64,000 nt of DNA from Glutinoglossum americanum (taxonomy: Eukaryota; Ascomycota; Geoglossomycetes; Geoglossales; Geoglossaceae): assembly GCA_020080175.1 (NCBI GenBank), contig JAGHQL010000005.1:186001-250000 (forward strand). Direction: 5' to 3'. Below the pieces are notes generated by a model, which saw only the letters and a list, made by a program, of their open reading frames with translations, had not been told where the DNA came from and did no database searches. Within the stretch, counting starts at the first letter, position 1. Each line of letters opens with the position of its first letter. The position numbers and the translations under genes were made by a program. Shown here in pieces: positions 21,619 to 32,099 of this stretch.

Positions 21619-23552
21619 TTGCCGCTGGTGGGGGTTGAGACTCAGTATCCTCACATGGCCATTGATAGTCGCAGTGGGAGCAAAGAGAAAACGGGCGGTG
21701 AGCCTGCCGTACTGAAGGTTCCGCCCCTCAGCGAACAAGCAGCAAGCAGCAGGTCTAATACAAAATCTTTCCGAGTACGCAGTATTCCTGTTGGCAGAAA
21801 TTCAGAATCCGCTGGGGGGCTTATGAGATTGGCCCTGGGGCTGGACGAAGACTCCGCCCTCAGGGTCTGCTCTCTGTCCCTCAGCCTTTATCAACCCAAT
21901 GAAAAAGTAGCTACCATTACTTTTCAGGGCGCTTCAAGCATTTTATCGGGGGCGAGTAATGAATGGACAATAGGCCTCCCTAGAGTTGCATACTCTACGG
22001 GGAGGCGATAAACGACCCCAGAATGGACGAGTTCTTACTGTCGGCAGCCACTTTGAAGGCTTCACACCGACGAATTCTAGAAATGCTGCGGGTCGTGCGA
22101 TTGAGTAAGTATCTCTTAGGAGAATCGGGTGTTTGTCACGCACTTACAGCACTAGCGTTGTTGCATTATCGGACTGGGCCACGACCAACACCGAATTCTC
22201 TGGGTACAGGCGATGCAGAAAAGGGGAAAACAATGCTGTTTATCTCCCTGATATCAGAAATCTCTAGTAGAATCAGGGAATCTATTTCCCCTGGCACGAC
22301 ACTACATGTATCCTACTCCTTTTGCTATAACAACGGTAATAGGTTGAACGCCACAGCTTTTATTCCACGGGGGCTCCTATTCAAGTTCTCCACCAACTGC
22401 CTGATCTCATCCATCATCTCTGTGTTGAGTATGAGAAGCAAAAAGATAAGCTGTTCTCCTCTCCGAATATGTTGGAGGCTCCATGGGGGATCTTCGAGAG
22501 CATGTTCTAGCACTCCGGTCAAGGAACGACATGCCTCTTGGTCGATACTCTCGACGAATGCGAGACACAGACGTGTGCGAAACTACTTAGGCTCATAAAG
22601 CTACAGCAGGCGAGAGGCAGGCAATCCGGCGCCTGCAAGGTAAAGTGGCTGCTAACCAGCCGGAGTGAAAATCTCATCCAGGAGGTTTTAGCCGGGCCGT
22701 TGCGGATTAGCATGGAAACCAGCGAATTGCACATTAGTGCTGGTGTGTTGGCTAGTTCATTCAGGTGAAGGTGCGGGAACCAGCAACAGAGAAAGGGTAT
22801 GACGGCGAATTGGGGAAGTATGCCGAGCATGCTCTAGGAAGGAGGGTTGGGGGCATACCTTGCACTAGCCTGTGCAAACCTTCGGAAAGTGCTGTCGATC
22901 CGGGCAAAAATGATACCGGAGCAATTCCCTCCAGGTCTGGGTGCACTGTACAGGAGGATTTTGGACCAGGTTCTAGGATGTGGAGATCAGAGTCGTCGAA
23001 TTCGCACGGAGCCTTTTGGGCTCAATGGTTACCGCACTCCGACCTCTTACACTCAGGGAGCTGGCGGTAACTGCCGCTCTACCGATAGAACATCGCCACA
23101 ACGGGAAACTAATAGTGGAGTACGCAGAGTTTTGTGGCTTCCAATTGGCTATCTGCCACAGCGGGGTTAATCTCGTCCACTGGTCAGCAAAAGACTGCTT
23201 TCTGTCGGAATGCTGCCCCTTGGGATATTCGCAAGATCTGGCACGGGGGCACACGATATTGGCAGCTCGCTGCTACCGATATATCTGTCGGGTGTTTAGT
23301 GACTCACCTCCCGGTGAAGGCGAACCCCCTCAAGCTGGTAAGTCTAATGTCCACGAATCACCGCTTAGATATCCTATAATTTTCTGGATGGAGCATGGTC
23401 GATATTCTTCTGATATAGCACATTTCTTTACCGCCAATGGTGAGTTCTTCCAACCAGACTCATATTCAATGGAGAATTGGACAAACTATCACTCGTGGTT
23501 TCAGCCTAGAGGTGATTTCATAGACATGCTATCTGGTAATTTCACACGTTAA
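21619..23552 (+). pseudogene. Decayed NACHT-type NLR gene
   Basis: Family resemblance persists but hops between frames. 21619-22011 encodes a module with SFRVRSIPVG and NEKVATITFQGA, as seen at the N-terminus of some fungal STAND proteins. Next comes a P-loop region (GDAEKGKTMLF, 22200 on) and VSYSFCYNNGNRLNATA, then a shifted frame with VLHQLPDLIHHLCVEYE, an in-frame TAG (22508), Walker B LLVDTLDEC and the sensor VKWLLTSRSE. Further shifts lead to YDGELGKYAEHAL, LALACANLRKV, and finally ALRPLTLRELAVTAALP and GVNLVHWSAKDCFLSE, which is the winged-helix end of the NACHT module. At least four frame changes and one stop make a functional product unlikely, though one or two breaks could be unrecognised introns. 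The expected hydrolase head and C-terminal repeats are missing. In intact relatives the protein is a nucleotide-dependent switch. Confidence 0.75.
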
Positions 23553-23570
23553 GTTTACCACAACACAGCG

Positions 23571-24465
23571 CCAGATAGTTTCCGAAATCCACATGCTCGC
23601 CGCCCGAAATAGATGCCTTCAACTTCCGCTCGCTTCTCGCCAATAAAAGGAAGGAAATAAATCCGAATGTGGTTCAGTTGATTTTATTAGCCATCGGAGT
23701 GGAGTTGCAGGGCTTCAGCTTGAAACTAAAATAAGGTCAAGGTCAACGGGAGGATGGAGGGTAGTTCAGACTAATTGACTGGTTGGGCTATTTGCTAAGT
23801 GGACCATGCGGACGCCTCTCGGCGAAGGGGCAGATGTGGAGCGCGAAATCAATTGCCTCGGTTCCTCTGCTGCCATGGTTAATCGGCAGCGTGGTGGCGT
23901 GTGAGACTACTGCCGACCGCCCTACGAGGGTCGCTCCAAAAGTTCCGCGAGGCTTTGGCAGGGGCGAGTCCAACGGAGAGGAACTTGTCGCCAATCAACC
24001 CGCGACTCGTTTCCAGGGCGGAGGACAATCGCACACGAGTGGCTGGCGGTGACGCGCCGAGATAGGGCGGTAACACGCCGAGACGGGGCGGACTCCAGCC
24101 TCGCAAACGGTGGTGCAAGCAACTGACCGACAGCCCGACCGCGTCCCCACCGCCGCCTGACCGCCAAGGGGTTTCCCCTTGCGGTTAGTCGCTCGCGGTG
24201 GGACGGGCTTTTCCATTTACTATAATAATCCACTGCGCCAGCCCTGAGCGTGAGGCCCAATCTGTTTATCGCCTCGCTAAGATCACGGGCCGTCGCTTAA
24301 CGGTTTCTGGCTTCTATCCAGCTATCGAACTATATAACATCTCGTTCAACTACCCCCGGTCACTTACTCTCTAACGTTTCCGCTGCGACGCAACGAAATC
24401 CCCGCGTCCCGCCAGCAAGAGTCCCGGTTAAATCCTGGGGCTGGCGTCGCTGAGCCTGCCTTCTA
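23571..24465. promoter_or_regulatory. Upstream region of Zn2Cys6 gene with GC-rich tandem units
   Basis: This 0.9-kb region precedes the regulator's ATG. It contains three GGCGG(T/A)-headed units at 24045, 24066 and 24087 spaced exactly 21 bp, the first two matching as GGCGGTGACGCGCCGAGA and GGCGGTAACACGCCGAGA. CGG/CCG triplets are the usual half-sites of Zn cluster proteins, so autoregulation is possible. A CG-rich stretch continues to 24215. No gene is seen. Confidence 0.45.
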
Positions 24466-26813
24466 ATGGACATACTCTCCGCTGACTGGGACGTGTGGAA
24501 CGACGACCCCAGCGAATGGACATGCGGCTGGCCTGTGCATGGCGACGACACTAACACGTTGGACCTCCTCGACTTCAACTCCTGTACGACCGATACGACT
24601 GGTGCAAACGCGTCTAACCTAATTACGTGGCCTGGAGACTCCGGCCAAATTGCCTCGGTGTCAGGGACCGTTTCGACCCTCGAAGATCTCTTCTGTGTTG
24701 CGCGTAGCACTTTGCGGCCAACCGAGGGCTCAGAGTTCCTCCGCTCCAACACGGGCTTCGAACCGCCAGAAGGACCCCAGCAGCAAGCGAGCGTCGATTC
24801 TTACGACTATTCCTGTTTGAAGCTACACATGCCGCCATGCGTAGAGGCGTCGTCTTTGCTAACTGGATTCCCTGACGCCTGGTTAATTGCGCAAGACTCG
24901 TCAGCTGGCACAAAGGGACCGTCTTCACACGAACCGGAGACTGATTCTAATGCTGAGAGCGGCTCCCCTTTAGCGCTAACCTCTCCAAGCCGCAATGTAG
25001 AACCTGCAGATACACACGGAACGGCACCCACCAACCCTGTCCAACTTTCCAATTCCGACAACGCTCCGGTTCATGCCCCTCTGGAGACCACGCGGTGGAT
25101 CCACTATAAACCCAGAAAGAATAAACGGTCAAGCGAGACACCGGGACCTGGACTCACCGCCGGCGGCACCAGAAAGCGAGGACGCAAAGGGCCGTTGGAC
25201 GAGGCGAAAAGGCGAAAAGCCAACGAGACGCGCATAACCCGCGCCTGCTGGAACTGCAGATGGAGGCGCAAATCGGTACGTATCACCCAGCGCACAGCAG
25301 CCGACCACCCAGCCCCCTAACCGACCAACCCACCCCAGTGCACCGGCGGCAGCCCCTGCGAGCAATGCATCCACTTCGCCAGCGAGCGCCTCCTCTTCGC
25401 GCCCTGCACGCGCACAAAGCTCGAAACCCTCTCCCCACTCCTCATCCAAGGCAGGTGTCCCCCTCCCCCCCCCCAGCCAACCCTCCTCTCACCCGCGCCA
25501 AAAAAAAAAAACAGAATCCCTCTACGAAACCTACGACCCCGCCAAGGTCTCCCGCTTCCTCGCCACCCGCGTCGCCGAGTGGACCGGCGCCCCCTTCTCC
25601 GTCGACCTGACGTGGGGCTTCGGGCCCACGTTCCCGTGCACCGTGCGCCGCGTCGTGCCGCGCGACGAGGATGCCGTGTGTGCGGCTGAGTGGTGGTACG
25701 TCGCGGAGGAGCGCGCGTACCGTACGGAGAAGGTGCTCGCGCCGCCGATTGCGTTTGCGGGGTTTGATCCCGGGGGAATGTGCGGGGTGTTCGATGGGTA
25801 TCTGGGCAAGGTGGTGGATGTGCATTTTGCGGGGTTTCCGTTGTTTGTTTTTGGGCCGGCGACGTTTAGGGGGGGGGTTTTGCAGTTGGTTTATAAGATG
25901 TATGAGGATCAGGAGAGGGTGAGTTGGGTGTTTTTGTCCCCTTATTTCCGAGGGGGGTTGGGTTTGTGTGTGTGCTTACGGGTTGGTCGTTATTGCATTT
26001 TCAGCCTGCGTTGGTGCGGCTAGCGTTGAAGCTTCTATTGCTGGTTTATATCCTGAATCACGTCATCAGGGTGGATCAGCAGAGCGAAGTCGTCCAGCGG
26101 TGCCATCAGCTGTTCCCGGAATACCAGAAACTTCCAGCCGCAACTATCGGGAGCGCGTACCACACCCCCCGCCTGGCTAATATCCAAATCAAAATGGCCC
26201 TCTCGACGATGGTCGGCCCCATGGTGAAAAACCTCCTCAGGGGCCTTCAGGCTTACATCTGCCGCCGCAGGCGCACGGAATGGACCATCGCCGTCAGCGT
26301 CCTGGTCACGCTCGCGCTGATCCTCGAGGAGCTCCAGGTGCAGATCCACCTCTCGATCATGCCGGGAGACACGCCGTCAGTGGGTGCGTATACCAAGAAC
26401 CAGGCCCACCAGATCTGCAACACCATGACCCACGGCGGCATGGACGTGCTGCTCGACCTCTATACCGCTGGGTTCGGGACGTGGATCGCTGAGTTCGGCA
26501 ACGGGCCCCTGGAGAAGGAGCGCGTGGAGAACATTGACCCGGTGGATCTGAGCACGATGAAGTTTATCGGGGGGTTGAAGTTCCTGAGCGGGGAGCTTGG
26601 TAAGTTTTTCGAACGCGGAGCTATAAGATTACGGGTTAGGGTTAGTTGGCTAATCATGTGTATTGGTGCGCTGTAGATATCGATGCGAAGAGGATGTATC
26701 AGATCGATGAGCCTGGCGTGCTGGAAGCTGTGTTTCCGGTTGACGCAGAGGGGGTTTCGGATTTCTTTAACAAGGTGGCGGGGAGGCTATTCCTTGGGCT
26801 CTTTAAAGGCTAG
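24466..26813 (+). CDS. Zn(II)2Cys6 transcription factor, 5 exons
   Basis: Exons 24466-25275, 25339-25450, 25515-25918, 26005-26599 and 26677-26813 give 685 residues. The binuclear cluster is assembled across the first splice: ACWNCRWRRKS then CTGGSPCEQC, i.e. Cys261, 264, 271, 277 and 280, with Cys293 the likely sixth ligand. The last spacing (12 residues) is longer than the usual 6-9. Unusually the cluster is not N-terminal; about 250 acidic, Ser/Thr/Pro-rich residues precede it, with a basic patch (TRKRGRKG, EAKRRK) just before it. The C-terminal half is helical and hydrophobic with a short membrane-like segment near WTIAVSVLVTLALILEEL, within what is probably the regulatory region. Exon 2 must end at CAAG|GCAGGT, a GC-AG intron, because the only nearby GT gives the wrong phase. 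It is a nuclear DNA-binding regulator; the target genes are unknown. Confidence 0.85.
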
Positions 26814-27522
26814 CTGGGTAAGCTTTTGGTGGGTATCGCTCGGAGTAAGGGTTAGGGTTAAGGCACAACATTTTATGTGACGGGTGGGGTTGGGCTTCGT
26901 TAGTTTAGTGTTATATAGGCGCCGGAATTGCGTTCGATTGTTTCGCCTTGGCTTCTCTGCGACTTTTGCCGACGCAGGTACATATGTTGCTGTTCGCATT
27001 ACTGCGAGAGCTCATTCACCGTAGGAGTTGGGGTTCTTTCTTCTACTCAGTCAGTTAGCCGTCTAGTAACGGTAGATAATTGCGCTGAAAGGAACTCCCT
27101 GACCTTGGTTAACAGCGAGAAAATGTTACTATACGTGGTCTAGTTCGGGAAAGCAACTAAGGATACTTTTGACGGCATTACTGGCGCTTAACCAGGTAGC
27201 CCCGTAGGATCTATACGTGGTCAAGCCGTTATTGGTGGGAAGGCTTCATACCGGATCGTGATAAATCGTGAAAATAATAATTCAATCCGAAGCCGCATGG
27301 GTGAAGGATTCCTTATTGCGCCGACACTGCAGTGGTATTCTTAAGGTATAAAAGGAACCACACTATCCTTGTTAGTCGATCAATCGGCTTCACGTTTTCC
27401 AAACACGCTCCCAAACCCTCCCGCGAGAAACTGACCGCGCTAGTTTCGGTAGTTGCATATTCCAAACAAATAACCTCGCCAGAAACACAACGTCTTCGGC
27501 TGTCTTCTCTTCACTAGTAGGA
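26814..27522. other. Intergenic spacer, no gene seen
   Basis: About 700 bp without supported features; it holds the regulator's 3' UTR with a two-unit TTAGGG-like run near 26848. Confidence 0.4.
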
Positions 27523-27807
27523 ACTTGGCACGCAACCGCCTATCCCAGCATTGACCCTTCACTCCCGGAACTCTCCACAAAGGGAAATTTCGTCGTCATC
27601 ACAGGCGACGGCTTCGGGATAGGGCTAAACATCGCGCAAGGTGCAAAAGCCGGGGCATCGGACATCGGGGTTCTCAGGCGTACTGAATTCTCCCTTGTCG
27701 CGACTAAACGGGCAACCGAAGCCCAGTTCTTTACCGTAATCGTCCATGTCGCCGTCGCGGATGCAACACTAAAACCTGCTATCGATGCAGCGCCCTCAAG
27801 CATCTAG
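27523..27807 (+). pseudogene. Short-chain dehydrogenase fragment (N-terminal Rossmann half)
   Basis: The frame reads TWHATAYPSIDPSLPEL, then FVVITGDGFGIGLNIAQGA, then AGASDIGVLRRTE, and ends at a TAG after about 94 codons. The TGxxxGxG nucleotide-binding motif (TGDGFGIG) and the following AGASDI strand are typical of classical SDR oxidoreductases, which open with a similar T(W/K)H-YPAIDP stretch in fungi. There is no start codon in frame and no catalytic YxxxK or substrate half follows, so this is a truncated remnant; a missed upstream exon could supply a start but not the lost C-terminal half. The gene would have encoded an NAD(P)H-dependent reductase. Confidence 0.65.
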
Positions 27808-29496
27808 TCTCTGGCTGGCGGCCGCGCGGTCGATATCTGTGCTAGTAGCGTGGGATATCTCACCTGCTTCGCACGCTAGGAGGTAGTCTGAATTGGCGAT
27901 CTAGCGATATGCTGAGATATTTATTGAAAGGGTGATTGCAAATACCACGATTTTTGAGTTTTATTGCTTAAATACCGCAGAGTTTGCTCAAATATCACGA
28001 TTCCGATCAGCCGGTCCGGTTTCTCCCTAACAAACAAGTTAGTCAGCTTAGCTGGCATCTTATAGAGAAGGATATCGCGGCGAATGTATCCTATTTGTGA
28101 GGAGAATATGTAAGAAAGCGGGATGGCTGTGCAGCTCCTATACTTCAGAAACAGCAAGAAAGACTCGGGGATGATATTAGTGAGATAAAGATTTTGACGG
28201 ACATCAAATAGCATGCAGGAATTACAGGCAAAATAAATATATAATCAACATGGTTGCCAAAATCCTGTGCAGATAATGCCATAAAATTTTTACATACCTG
28301 CATAATCGTATAATTATGTATAGAAACGAAATGAGAAAAGGGTCACATAGGGGTAATTCTTGATAAAATTTCATTTTTCTACCTTTAAATCAAAGAAAAG
28401 ATGCCTGGCTTTTACCGTAATACTTCAGGATATACAGATAATATGGTGATATTACGGAAAACTCAACTCTCTTATAATCAAATTTCTGGAGTTTTCAACC
28501 TCTGTCGCGGCGGCTGTCGGGTAAGGCCACAGTCGGCCACCGGACAGCATAGAAGGAGCATTAGCCCTGGGAGGGGGTCGGCGGGGCATAGGGAAGACTG
28601 TCCCTATATGTAATATACAAAGGTGATAACAAAGGGAGCAGGGCCTGGCAGGGAACTGCTAAAGGTATCACAGGAACCCAACAAGGAAGCACAGACGGCG
28701 GCAGGAGGGCCGCGCATGCGCGCACGGGCGAAGGCCCAGCATAAGGCCGATAGAAGATGTAGGCATTGACCAATAGAAGGGGGCCCAGGCATGTTACCAC
28801 CCCCGGGCCCCCGGCCGCAATGAGTATATGAGACCGAAAGAGCCTGAGAAAGGAACCTTATTAGTCAAACCCTATAGACCCCTTAGACGTACTATTAAGC
28901 AAGAATCTATTCTACCCTCTCGCGCTGAGGCGGCCGGCCTTGATGCCTGCGGTACCCAGAACCCTCGTGACCTTACTTACATAAGTCGTCACAAGGGGGA
29001 TATGTAAAAGAAGGTCGCTCAGGGGGTTTCTACACCACGCTACCAATACTTGGCACATTGACCTAATATTCCATTTTTAAAATTGTCTATATGTTAGACT
29101 AGCTTCTACTAAAGTTTTATGACCATTGGACAAGAATTGAGAAAGCAACAATCCAGCGGGGCGGTGTTGTAGTGGTCCTCACTTAGCAACAAACTCGCGG
29201 GGTCCGGCAAACTCACGGTCGAATGCGTTAGTCTACTATCTAAAATAACAAATTCAAAAGTCACATGGCAACGTAGCCCCTTCGCCATCCAGCACCCCGC
29301 CCGCCAAAGTAAAGTAAATTCATACAACATTGTGCTAAACGACGCCGGTCTACGGCCGAAGTGACACTATACGAAGTCACTCGTTATTAGGAACCTATCC
29401 TAACGTGGTAACTGCAACCTCAGCGAAGTAATTACGATACTACCTCCAAACCCCGCATTTCCAGCCAGTCTCCCGTCCAAATTCCCCCACAACGCA
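27808..29496. other. Gene-free, compositionally patchy stretch
   Basis: About 1.7 kb without coding evidence. 27940-28015 has three imperfect AAATACC(A/G)C-type units; 28210-28500 is AT-rich; 28500-28990 turns abruptly GC-rich with runs such as CCCCCGGGCCCCCGG near 28800, which looks like foreign or repeat-derived DNA, possibly an old solo long terminal repeat, but I could not define its ends or a target-site duplication. Confidence 0.35.
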
Positions 29497-30551
29497 TCAC
29501 GAGACTCCATTCCTCCCAAACAAGCCCACAGCGCCCAAAACCTCCCTCTCGACAAGCCACAGGTAAAACTCCACGCACCCGCCAACCGTCTTCAACGTCG
29601 CCTTCAGTGCATCAAAGCTGCTAAACAGCTCCCCAAAACTAACCGTGCTGATGATATCCTCCCAATCCGATGGCGGTAGCGCACAAACCCCGCTCTGCAC
29701 GTAGCAACCGGGATGCGTCGCGAACGCGTATTCCCGGAGCGCGGGGCAGGTTGTGCTTTGGGAGCCATCGCCGTAGATCACGAGGGCGCGCTGGAGGCAG
29801 AGCATGGTTGCGGTGACCCATTGTTGGCCGCTGGGGCTCATGGAGCTGCGGGCGGCGGTGAATTTGTCGCAGTAGTTTAGGCCGTAGCTGAGCGGGTAGC
29901 CGGAGGAGCCGCACTGGAAACGGGATTCCAGGCAGTTGGGGTAGAAGCTGCAGGTGTTTGGTTTGGGGTCGGAGCATTCGTTGTCGGTTGGTGTGGTTTT
30001 GGGCTCGACGCAGCATTGGATAGTGTCGCCGCCGGGGCAATAATTTCCACTAAAGTTGGAGTTGGTGAGTGCGTAGTTCCAACTTTCGTGTGAGGGTTTT
30101 GGAGTGGGGTACGCACCTGTTAAAGCCGCCATTAGGACAGCCTTGGCTGATATCCCGGCAGATCCCCTGTCCCTCAGGAGGATTGCAGGAGATATTCACG
30201 CAGCACTGGACATCCGTGGGATCTGTTCCTCGAATCTGTTAGCGTGTGTCATTTCATTTGAAGCCGCAAACGGTCCAGAGATTCGCGTAGTTGCGGTACC
30301 TTTCGGGCAATATCTGGGTACGATATCCCTTTGCAATTGTCGGTCGATTGGCATGTGCCACTTCCCTAAAACAATGTCAACTAAGTATGGTATCCTGACC
30401 GCTGTCGTGGAAGGGGTTCGATCAGACCCGAGGGCTAGTACACACATACCTCAGGCGCTTTGCATGCGTCTCCCACAGCACGAGGCAGGAGGTGGGTTGA
30501 AGCGCTGGTAATCCCACTAAACGCAAAGCCTAACAGAATGAATAACCTCAT
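29497..30551 (-). CDS. Secreted cysteine-rich protein, 4 exons
   Basis: Exons on the minus strand are 30450-30551, 30300-30365, 30117-30235 and 29497-30049, giving 279 residues. Residues 1-18 form a clear signal peptide (MRLFILLGFAFSGITSAS). The mature part starts with two short Cys modules of the same type: GTCQSTDNCKGISYP...DPTDVQCCV and GICRDISQGCPNGGF...GGDTIQCCV. This CC-ending motif is frequent in secreted fungal proteins, some with peptidoglycan- or wall-hydrolase tails. Here the C-terminal 170 residues form a further Cys-rich domain (FQCGSSGYPLSYGLNYCDKF, MLCLQRALVIYGDGS, THPGCYVQSGVC). I have seen this in uncharacterised fungal secretory proteins, but I cannot assign an activity. The third exon begins after AACAG at 30236, the only acceptor that keeps both frame and motif. 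Expected location: extracellular or wall. Confidence 0.8.
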
Positions 30552-32099
30552 GGTATCTTGAAAACCAAGCCGAAGCCACGCAGAAACAAGCCCGAAAAAA
30601 AAAGTGCGCACCACCAAACTGAAAGGGTCCTTAATAAATAAAAAGATTCCTTGCTACCATCATTGCTACAAGAGCCTTTACTCGCCGCTCAGGGGTGGCT
30701 AGTTAGCCTTGCCTACACAGCCCCCCGAGACGGAGCCTCTCACGGTGGTTCATACACCACCCATCTTATACGAGGGAGCCTTGCACCCCTAGTTACCAGG
30801 GATAAGTTTCAGGAGCTGATTTATTCCCTACACAAAATTTCAAGCCCCTAAACTCCCTCAAGATTCCATCCAGGAACCCTCCTAGGAGGCTTAGGGAAAT
30901 ATCTCTGATGGCAGTCGTTCCGCGCGGAAGTTGTAAGGGTTCGTTGGCGACGGTTTGTGGGTGTTTGAGCGGTTTTTTGGGTGATTGCCGAAGGGTTGTA
31001 GGTCAATTGCTAGGATGTCAGCCTCGGGTAGGTATATTGTTCTTGAGCTGATAGTGCTATCTCAAGCAATTTGCGGGGTCGTTTCAAGGAGCCTCTCCTC
31101 GTATCTACAGCCTTGAAAAAGTGCTTTTGTCTCGACTGCTCGTACATACCCTGGGAACCCCCCGTTTTGTGTGGAGGTGGACCGGCTGTTGAATGGGGGC
31201 GATCGCGTTCGTGTAACGAAAAGTAGGCGCCCGACCTAAGCTGTGGTTGCGGTAGCTAGCTGTGCTGTAGGCACCCCCGGGGTATGTCACGTGCCCAGCT
31301 CCACTCCGGTAGCAGGCCAGTTCGAGCACTTGGGGGACTAATATTGCTGCCTGTTTTGCGCCTCTCCACTTTTTACGTACTCTGGGGTTGTACTCTTCTG
31401 TATGCAAGGAAGACAGTTGATCGAATCCGCCTTTCTACGTGTGTTCTAATCAAAATAAGTTTCTCGTACTTCAAGCCAGGCCCTGTAATGGATACGAACC
31501 GGTGGATTAAAGAACGAGGGGTTTTAGGGATGTTATGGGTAATCAGGGGGGCTGATGGTTAACTTACCCCCCTGCTAAGGCGGTGTAGTGGCAAGCCCGC
31601 GTGAGCCTGTGTGCCATGTGCGGTGATGTACGACCCAGCTATCGGGGGGCGATCGGATACTATACACGGGTGTATTAAAAGTTACATAATATCGCCGCCT
31701 CGCATTAAAGAGGGAAGGCAATATGAGACGAACAATGCTGTCCCCGATATGGCGCTAAGACATGTCACTCTATGTAATTAAACTAGGTACAGAAAAAGGG
31801 GTATAGTTGTTCCGTTCGAGCTACAAAGCGGCACACTTTGACTGAAACAACTAGCGAAGTCTCGGCTAATCTCAGGGAATCTCTCCGGGGACACATTCGG
31901 TATCTAGTCGCCACTGGGCTACGTACCGTTATGCGATAGAATGAGTGATCTAAGATAGGAAAAATAATGTACAGGCATTCTTTCATGGCGAGCCTTCGCC
32001 TCAAATTAATGCACGCAGCTACGAGAGCCTTAGGCGACTTCATCAGTTCTGTTCGAGCCCTCAATAGGATGTAGGGTCCCGAGTGTTACACTTACAGCA
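30552..32099. other. Intergenic spacer, no gene seen
   Basis: 1.5 kb with only short unsupported frames, none with domain features, repeats or splice partners. Confidence 0.4.

Noticed and set aside
26634-26862. Telomere relic or chromosome-end proximity
   Set aside because: Only two motif units at each place; too short to claim a former telomere. Kept only as a low-interest observation.
28503-28993. GC-rich block with TG...CA-like limits, possible old solo LTR
   Set aside because: Composition and context suggest a repeat, but no target-site duplication, second copy or internal sequence could be seen, so it was not called as an element.
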